Shown piece by piece: positions 57,165 through 64,000 of a stretch of 64,000 bases of DNA. Source of the DNA: Latrodectus hesperus. Lineage: Eukaryota; Arthropoda; Arachnida; Araneae; Theridiidae. The notes under the pieces were generated by a model, which was given only the letters and a program-made list of their open reading frames with translations, was not told the origin of the DNA and did no database searches. The DNA is taken from positions 2,054,825 to 2,118,824 of the forward strand of contig CM075856.1 of assembly GCA_037975125.1 (NCBI GenBank). Direction: 5' to 3'. The stretch's first letter is position 1; each line of letters starts with the position of its first letter. The translations under genes were made by a program, and so were the position numbers.

Positions 57165-57730
57165 ACAAATCGAATGAAGTGTAAAATAGTACAAAAAAAT
57201 TCCCTTTAATTACGAAATTATTGAATACATTAAAGCTGGTATTCTTTCCATCTACATTCCAAAGTATTTCCTATCAGCGGCGTATTGGAAAAAGCGTAAA
57301 CACGTTTAATGCAGAAAAAACAGCAATATTTTTTAAAAATAAAAAATAAATGTTATTAATCTTAATCATAACCATGTGGAAATATAGAATAATGTGTAAG
57401 GACCCATTTCTATACACATTTTTTTTATCTACTCTCAAAGTTTATTAGTGAATAACCATTTTAAAAAAAACCGGAAAGAGCCTTTTCTATTGTTTAAGTG
57501 AACAAAGTTCCGGTTAAATTATAAATTCCTGTTTAAATAGTTTAATTTAATTTCATTGCAGTATAATTAACGTTAAAAGAAGGATCAAGTAGTTTGCATA
57601 AGACTTTGAATTAAGTACAACCACGGCCAACTAAATTTCAAAACGACATAGTTTTTAGGTGAACCAACTTAACTAATGATAATATAAATTCCTTGCAGCT
57701 GGTTATCGATTCAACTCTAAGCAAAAATTC
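57165..57730 (+). repeat. Diverged duplicated segment, copy 1
   Basis: Shares with 59455-60030, in the same order, ACAAATCGAAT, GGTATTCTTT-CATC, TATCRGCGGMGTATT with AAAAGCGTAAA, a CCGG-containing stretch, and CAAAAATTCGG. A direct duplication about 2.3 kb apart. No coding role is evident. Confidence 0.5.
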
Positions 57731-58686
57731 GGTGTGTAAGCACATTGAGAATTTTATTTATATCGATTCCTTCAATACTTAATCATAACACACATATTTA
57801 AATATTTTTCAATAAAACAACTTAGTTTTTTTTATTTTTATTTTTGCATCATTTTGTGCTAAAAAATTCTCAGTAATCTCCGGTCAAACAACTTAAGCAA
57901 CCAATCAAACATTTTCTATAATCTATTCGAGTGCTCTTAGCATCAACTTATTGTCGTGGAAACAGAGCATTTCAAGCGAGTTATCAAAAGAAATTCGAAA
58001 TCAATGGCGAGAGATTAAAAAAATATATATATGGCAAATAATCAGCGTTGTTATCTCATTCGTTATATTAAAACATTTTACTCTCCATCTAAACAAGTAG
58101 AAGGAAGTTTGCGTACTTATGATGTAACTATGTTTCTATCCTTCTATTTTATTTTGGAACATTTGATAGCACCAAATCACACACAAACACTCCTTCGTTT
58201 TCTTTTCCAAAGGATAAAATCTCTACAACCGGACAACCCAACCCACCTACAATCGCGTAAATGTGTCCTGATGAACTTTTCTGGTGCTCATCAGGATGTT
58301 TCAGATTTAGATATACAATATATCTGTGCCTAGCACGGCAGGATGTTTGTCTGAAAGGTTATCCTATTAAATTTAGATTAAAGCAACAACATCCTAACTG
58401 CGTCATTTCTTCATCTTAGATTAGTGATAGATATTTAAAAACGACCATGATATTATTGTTGCTGCATCAAACGGATGACTTGGGCTAGAAGATGATGATG
58501 CCTAATATGTATGTTTACCCAAAATCGTCTCAAAGTGCACATGAATTATCTCACCAATTTAATTATGTTGTGCATCATTAATTAATGACATAACATTATA
58601 TATTGATTTATAATTATAATATTTATGAATTAAATAAATATTTACAAATTTTCTTTTTAAAAAAGTATGAGATAAAAATAAAATCT
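57731..58686. other. Unassigned stretch
   Basis: It contains a 100-codon frame (58031-58333, starting MANNQRCYLIRYIKTFYS) with no recognisable domain or homologue known to me. Confidence 0.3.
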
Positions 58687-58701
58687 TTGATGTGCTATCA
58701 T

Positions 58702-59010
58702 TTTTTTCCAACGACAGGCATACTTGGGTGACTAACCCTATGCCACAACAAGGCCAGAAACTGCTACTCATTTCTCGTTACCCAGCGAGCACCTGTGAAC
58801 CAAGTCACGGAGGCGAGTAGCGTTACCCGCGCCATACCACCACAAACCCGTTTATAAGGTGGGCCACATTTATACATCATCACAGAAGAAAGGACAGAGA
58901 AACTCCAAGAGAACAGAGAAAGAAAGTAACATCCATGCCCGAACCGGGATTCGAACCCAGGACCCACAGCTCAGGAGTCAGGAACGCTAACCACTCAGCC
59001 ATCGGTCGGC
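58702..59010 (-). mobile_element. tRNA-derived SINE, family B, with 15-bp target duplication
   Basis: Full-length, reverse-oriented. The B-box appears as GGGATTCGAACCCAGG and the A-box side as GCTAACCACTCAGCC. The body has CACAACAAGGCCAGAAACTG and CACAAACCCGTTTATAAGG. The exact 15-mer TTGATGTGCTATCAT flanks it at 58687-58701 and 59011-59025. Confidence 0.95.
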
Positions 59011-59454
59011 TTGATGTGCTATCATCTTTTCATTTATTTTGAATTCCATTTATGCATTAAATTTAGTATTTCCTTTCATTTATGCCAAATTATCTCAACC
59101 TATAACTGATTTTTAAAAAATAAAAAAATAAAATAAAATAAATCCCCTAAAAACGAAAATAATATGGTAATCTTAACAACAAAAATGTTTTTTTTTTTGT
59201 TGAAAATAAAAAGCTTTCATAAATATATAGCATATTTTTTTTCAATGTGTCTTTCAGCTTTTTTTCGATTTTTGTTGGCTTATTTACTAGCGGGCCAAGT
59301 CCACAATTTTTCAAGGACAATAGCTTCTAATCGAAAATGTGTACATAGATTTCGAGGGTAAAATGGTGGGAAAATAATACACATAACCAATTACTTTTTG
59401 TGCTCAAAATGCTGTTTTTTAACACGAAATCGGGTGTCACAAACAGGTTAAATA

Positions 59455-60030
59455 AAAACAAATCGAATTAAGTTTTATTTAAATGCTTAAAAAACCTCTT
59501 TACTTCCAAAATTACTGAATATTGAGGTCGGTATTCTTTACATCATCGTTCCAGTGCATTCTCTATCGGCGGAGTATTTATGAAAAGCGTAAATACGTAA
59601 GCTGAAATGGGTGAAAACAGTACGTTTCAAAAATCGATTACAGAAATTATTGTTACATTTTTTTCAAAATTGTGTTTGAACATAGAAAGAAAGGAGACAT
59701 CCGATGTCGTAAATATTTTTCTTCTGATCCCAATAGTTACGTATGTATCGATAACTATTTTAAAAGGAAAAAAAAAATATTCAAACGTTACTATTTTTGG
59801 AGCAACTAGAATTCCGGAAATAACATTATTTAAATTAACAACACAGCATGTTCAACATTAATCAGAAAGTTCAAATTACAGTTAATTATAATTTAAATCT
59901 TTTGTCAGCTTGGAAACAAATTTTAGAAATGAAACAGGGCTTTTATTTTAAGTTAGAGAAAAACATCTTGATGGAATTTGTTTTATTCCGACAAACCATT
60001 CTCAGTTTAATCCCAGACAAAAATTCGGCA
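59455..60030 (+). repeat. Diverged duplicated segment, copy 2
   Basis: Partner of 57165-57730. The open frames here (59607-59861 and 59848-60057) are not conserved in the other copy, which argues against coding. Confidence 0.5.
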
Positions 60031-60336
60031 GATGCAATGAGGATATTATTTGTATAGTTTATTAAAGTTATATCCAAAACTATAAAAAAAATATAAATTC
60101 TCATTAAAATATTCAAAAATTAAAATTAAGTGATTGACTTTCTCTCGATTGACACATTTACTTCGTTTTCCAAGCCTGCAAACAACCAATGTTTAAAACA
60201 GCTCATTCATAAAATGGTTTCTCTTAAAGCACATTTTCAGAAATTAAAATTTCCCGATTCAGTGCTAAGTATTCTTTTTTCTACAAGCACATTTTAGACA
60301 AAAATCTGATTTGTCGGAGAAATATGTTTAAACGAG

Positions 60337-60385
60337 TGTGGATGTTTTTAGACACAAGTGGCTCTAATATCTAAAAACATCCACA
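60337..60385. other. 16-bp perfect inverted repeat
   Basis: TGTGGATGTTTTTAGA at 60337-60352 pairs exactly with 60370-60385 across a 17-base loop. It could be a small transposon end pair or a transcribed hairpin. Confidence 0.7.
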
Positions 60386-60570
60386 ATCGAGACAGCATCG
60401 AACTTTGAATCAAACTGAATATCAGAGCATAATACACCATTCAGCTATCGGTTCGGTTCTTTACACAGGTGATAACAATATAGGTCCTAATGAATGACAT
60501 AATGTTTAGGAAACTGATGTTTTAGATAATGCTCTCAAGGTTTTCTAAAAAATAATTCATAAAATCGCCA

Positions 60571-61164
60571 ATAGATGGCGCTGGAGACTAAAGTATTCTA
60601 CAAGAACATTTGATTCCTATATTCCTTTCCAATCGTAATGTTACGGTCCATAACGGAGAATAATAAACTCGCATAAATTTCACGAGTATGCCTAATTATG
60701 TAGTCCGAGATTAGGAACTGTTTACTTTGCACACGTGATCATTTAATATCCCTATAACCCAAAGTCTCGCGGATTTAGATCAGATAAGCAAGATGCCGAA
60801 CTTTCAAATTTTGTTGGAGTCTCCAACATATCTTTTTCTACCTTGAAAATCGTCAGTCTTCGATCAACTTAGAAAATTTTCCAGTTGTCATCATTTTTAG
60901 AAGTGGCTCTAGTGTCTCATTGGTCTTCCTCATATGTACTTCCGCAGCCATAATATTCTTGCCACAGCTGTCAAGGTTTTTGTCATTCTGGTACAAAAGT
61001 TTTCAAAGGCAGCAGTGTTTTTCAGTGGTCATCTACGAATTGGGTGAACACAAGCCAGTGTAGCATTTATTTTTCATTTTTATTGACATTATAATTTGTG
61101 CCTATATTATGTAGATATTCCGTTTCTGCACATCTTATTTTAGTAGTACAATAGCGCCATCTAT
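60571..61164 (-). mobile_element. Possible mariner-like remnant
   Basis: ATAGATGGCGCT at 60571-60582 and its exact inverse AGCGCCATCTAT at 61153-61164 bracket about 590 bp. Inside, on the minus strand near 60750-60795, is a SDLNPRDFGL motif followed by a stop and GY, resembling the SPDLNPCDFFLWGY motif of mariner-type transposases with the Trp codon turned into a stop. No other transposase motif is clear. This is tentative. Confidence 0.4.
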
Positions 61165-61908
61165 CGACGACTTCTTGTACTAATTTTTAACAAACACAAC
61201 TGCATGATTTTAAATATTTTTTGTTGAAATTTCCAGATGTCATGACCCGAAGGCATGCCGAATAAGAAATGACTGATATGACAGGGCGAATAGCATACAA
61301 AATCCTTACCCCAGGTGACAATGTTTGACAATGTAAATTACAGGCTGGAAATATGCGTTCTTCCTGATGCTGCCAATCAAGGATGCGGCCCTCTTGATGC
61401 TATAAGCGAAACAGGATTCCGAAGTTAAGGAAAACTAAAGTGCGTTAAATTCATTACCGGTTATTCATCAGTGGTGATTTCCAACCTCGAGATTTTGAGT
61501 CAGGATGATGAGGTTTTAACAGTTACATTATAATGAACCCAGTAAAATCACGCGTTTCCGCATTTGATCGTCCAAAATGCATTTATCGGGAAATGTTTCC
61601 TACTTTACCTAAACTATTCATACTTTTTTGATTTTATTTTGATATTAAAGCTTGTAATTTCAAAAAGTCATTATAATAGTATTTTGCGAAATCTTGTTAA
61701 TAAATTTTAATATACACTTATCTGCTGGAAGTCTGCGTACAAGCAATTAATGCTTGGTGTTAATGTAGCGATTCATAATTGAATTAAATTTCTATAATTA
61801 AATATAAGAGCATTTTAGATACCTCAAATAAAACAATTTTAATAGTAAGTAGTAATAATCATTTGAAAGCAACAATATAAAATATAATATATACATAAAT
61901 TAAAAAAG
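61165..61908. other. Unassigned stretch
   Basis: 61232-61500 is GC-richer and unassigned. The 16-mer AAGTCTGCGTACAAGC near 61729 is identical to one inside the Tc1 element near 2645. Confidence 0.35.
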
Positions 61909-62261
61909 AGAAGCTCCAGTGGCTCAGTAGTCCCTTGAGTCAGTAGCTTCACGCCGCTTCCCGTAAGCTCCGCAAAGTGAAGCATCATTTGACGCGGGCA
62001 GTGGTTGGGAGGGTGACCACGGTGTACTCGCCTTCACTGGGTTGCTGGAGCTCCGTGGGTTGGGGACAAGTCCACGTTAATCTGTGACGTCCAAAGTCCT
62101 TCCGCTAGTGTGGCGTGGATGTGGAGAGAAGGGTGCCAGCTGCAGGTGTGGCCTCGTCACCTGACCGTGGTTCAAAATGACGAGGCACCTTAAAAAGAGC
62201 AAAGTCGTACTTTCAGCTTTGTGGTGCTCTGATCCAAACGAAGTGACTCTCCTTATTGACT
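61909..62261 (+). promoter_or_regulatory. 5' leader of the jockey-type LINE
   Basis: GC content rises sharply at about 61909. The leader has a short inverted pair (GCTTCAC ... GTGAAGC, 61949-61984) and two blocks, CACGTTAATCTGTGACG at 62073 and AAGAGCAAAGTCGTACTTTC at 62194, that are collinear with the body of SINE family C. Non-LTR elements carry internal promoters in this position, so promoter function is inferred. Confidence 0.6.
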
Positions 62262-62827
62262 CCCCTCAGGGGGCTTACCTTCTTTAGGTAAACACGGGTG
62301 TCACAATCCCGAGGTACCCTAGTGATCTGTCCTCTTCTTTCTTTTCCTCTGTCCTCTCCTCTTCTGCTTTCTCTTCCTCTTCTCCCTCAGTGTGGTTGCC
62401 TCGCAAGAGGTTGAGGGCTCCTCTTGAGTAGCTTTCGCCGCTCTGTTGCTATTAGCTACTCTTGAGGACTAAATCACCCACGTGTTTGCCGTGCGTGGAG
62501 ACCCGTGTCCCTGGAAAGGAGGATCCTGGTAATTGAGGCCTCCAGAGACCAACACATTACTTTGGCCTCTGCTTCAGGTAAACGGGAGGTGTGTTGTGGT
62601 CCTCAGCACATCAATCGGCTTTATGGATCAAGCGATCGGTACATCTACTGGGTGACTCGTTAAGGGTGGAGGCCACTTCAGGGATGTACTGTGAGCGTAT
62701 AGGACCTGGCTAGCACTGGTGCAGCTGGTCTGCATCCCCTTGTTGGACTCGGTGGTGGGTGGTGCCGTCAGGTCCCGAATATTCCATCTCTAATATGGAA
62801 ACATTTCTTTTCTCTTCTCTCCCACGG
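62262..62827 (+). repeat. 5' UTR monomer 1 (566 bp)
   Basis: The first of two tandem units. It starts CCCCTCAGGGGGCTTACC, has a pyrimidine-rich tract (CTCTTC-rich, 62328-62392), and ends with an ATG and the first eleven codons of an ORF1-like start. Differences from unit 2 are few and concentrated in the pyrimidine tract. Confidence 0.92.
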
Positions 62828-62857
62828 CCCCTCAGGGGGTTTACCTTCTTTAGGTAA
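62795..62857 (+). other. Duplicated ORF1 start (short upstream frame)
   Basis: METFLFSSLPR corresponds to the METQIFSSLPR start of the real ORF1, exactly 566 bp upstream. The frame runs into the next monomer and stops after 20 codons. It is a by-product of the monomer duplication but could act as an upstream open frame. Confidence 0.75.
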
Positions 62858-63393
62858 ACACGGGTGTCACAATCCCGAGGTACCCTAGTGATCTGTCCTC
62901 TTCTTTAATTTCCTCTCTCTTCTACTCTTCTGCTTTCTCTTCCTCTTCTCCCTCAGTGTGGTTGCCTCGTAAGAGGTTGAGGGCTCCCCTTGAGTAGCTT
63001 TCGCCGCTCTGTTGCTATTAGCTACTCTTGGGGACTAAATCACCCACGTGTTTGCCGTGCGTGGAGACCCGTGTCCCTGGAAAGGAGGATCCTGGTAATT
63101 GAGGCCTCCAGAGACCAACACATTGCTTTGGCCTCTGCTTCAGGTAAACGGGAGGTGTGTTGTGGTCCTCAGCACATCAATCGGCTTTATGGATCAAGCG
63201 ATCGGTACATCTACTGGGTGACTCGTTAAGGGTGGAGGCCACTTCAGGGATGTACTGTGAGCGTATAGGACCTGGCTAGCACTGGTGCAGCTGGTCTGCA
63301 TCCCCTTGTTGGACTCGGTGGTGGGTGGTGCCGTCAGGTCCCGAATATTCCATCTTAAATATGGAAACACAAATATTCTCATCTCTCCCACGG
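62828..63393 (+). repeat. 5' UTR monomer 2 (566 bp)
   Basis: The second unit, nearly identical to unit 1. Its last 33 bases are the first codons of ORF1. The open frame at 62990-63229 lies wholly in the monomer and is broken in unit 1, so it is not a gene. Confidence 0.92.
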
Positions 63394-64000
63394 GAGCATA
63401 CTTTTAAGCTAATAAAGGCAAGATTTTACATTGTGAAAAGGAAGGAGGGTACCTTTGATAATGTATCCCCTTTCCTAATCCAAAAAGGTATCAGTGGCAG
63501 TATCGGCGAAGTAAAGAGCATTCGGAAACTTCGTTCTGGTGATTTGATGGTTGAAGTTGCTTCAGATGCACAAGCAGCTCTGATTAGCAACATGAATACG
63601 CTAGCTAACCTTGAGGTGTCCGTCCAACCTCATATGAACCTTAACATCTCACGTGGTGTGGTATCCGCCAAGGATTTGCTAAATACGCCAACGGACGAGA
63701 TCTTAGAAAATCTCATAGATCAAAAGGTCTGTGCTGTAAAACGCATCACTATCAGACGAGATGGGCAGTTTATTAATACTAAACATCTCGTACTGACATT
63801 TGCGACGCCAGACCTACCGCAGCATATTAATGCTGCGTATATGCATCTATCCGTTAGGCCGTTCATTCCAAATCCTTTGCGTTGTTTCCAGTGCCAGAGA
63901 TTTGGACACTCCAAAGCGGCTTGCCGGGGCAAACTGACTTGCGCTCGCTGCGCAGCAGTTGGCCACGACAGCTCGTCTTGTACTGCAAAGGAGAGGTGTG
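63361..64000 (+). CDS. ORF1 (gag-like protein) of a jockey-type LINE, partial
   Basis: Open for 213 codons from ATG 63361 to the window edge without a stop. In jockey-type non-LTR retrotransposons ORF1 encodes an RNA-binding gag-like protein that coats the element's RNA. The protein begins METQIFSSLPRE and goes on with RFYIVKRKEGG and SPFLIQKGI in its N-terminal part. A conserved NPLRCFQCQRFGHSKAAC segment forms the first zinc knuckle (Cys175, Cys178, His183, Cys188; CX2CX4HX4C). The second follows at Cys194, Cys197, His202, Cys207. A third probably begins at the edge (AKERC). Intactness and CpG-rich composition suggest a young, possibly active copy. The downstream endonuclease/RT ORF2 would lie outside the window. 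Confidence 0.93.
   Translation, partial: METQIFSSLPREHTFKLIKARFYIVKRKEGTFDNVSPFLIQKGISGSIGEVKSIRKLRSGDLMVEVASDAQAALISNMNTLANLEVSVQPHMNLNISRGVVSAKDLLNTPTDEILENLIDQKVCAVKRITIRRDGQFINTKHLVLTFATPDLPQHINAAYMHLSVRPFIPNPLRCFQCQRFGHSKAACRGKLTCARCAAVGHDSSSCTAKERC

Noticed and set aside
58764..58967. MGPGFESRFGHGC-type minus-strand frame
   Set aside because: Translation of the SINE family B head, not a gene.
62990..63229. 79-codon open frame in the LINE 5' region
   Set aside because: It lies wholly in a non-coding monomer and the equivalent frame in the first monomer is interrupted.

Overview
The window is eukaryotic, strongly AT-rich and gene-poor. I find no convincing multi-exon host gene. What can be supported is almost entirely transposable elements, their remnants, and simple or satellite repeats. 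The element mix suggests an arthropod, and I infer a spider: tRNA-headed SINEs of several families, RTE-like LINE tails, a Bel/Pao LTR retrotransposon, Tc1 and hAT DNA transposons, and a jockey-type ORF1 of a kind abundant in orb-weavers. Species was not determined.

Layout. 1-15 kb: AT-rich DNA with a dead Tc1 transposase (2.5-4.3 kb), a diverged duplicated block that looks like a promoter (5.1-6.0 and 8.1-8.6 kb), two related LINE tails (7.3 and 11.05 kb) and tRNA-derived SINEs. 15-22 kb: SINEs, an 0.8 kb hAT-like non-autonomous element with an exact 8-bp target duplication, and a 2.2 kb satellite of 85-bp units with a 908-bp higher-order repeat. 22-42 kb: mostly unannotatable AT-rich DNA, broken by a LINE nested inside a SINE (29-30.4 kb), long AT and GT microsatellites, two miRNA-sized hairpin or palindromic sequences, and a 22-bp minisatellite organised in 176-bp blocks (40.2-40.9 kb). 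42.2-48.3 kb: a Bel/Pao LTR retrotransposon with a 5-bp target duplication, heavily broken. It carries two copies of one SINE, a LINE that splits its gag zinc knuckle, a fourfold 127-bp expansion in pol, and a deleted RNase H/integrase core. 48-61.9 kb: more LINE and SINE remnants, old paralogous segments, a mariner-like remnant, and AT-rich DNA. 61.9-64 kb: an abrupt rise in GC marks the 5' end of a jockey-type non-LTR element. It has a structured 5' leader, two 566-bp monomers, and an intact ORF1 with CCHC knuckles that runs off the window.

How the parts relate. Insertion order can be read in several places from target duplications and from an empty site in one LTR. Part of the jockey-type leader is collinear with the body of a tRNA-derived SINE at 12 kb, which links the autonomous LINE to a SINE family. 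The most interesting features are this leader, its duplicated start codon, and the satellite organisation. No previously undescribed protein system could be supported.
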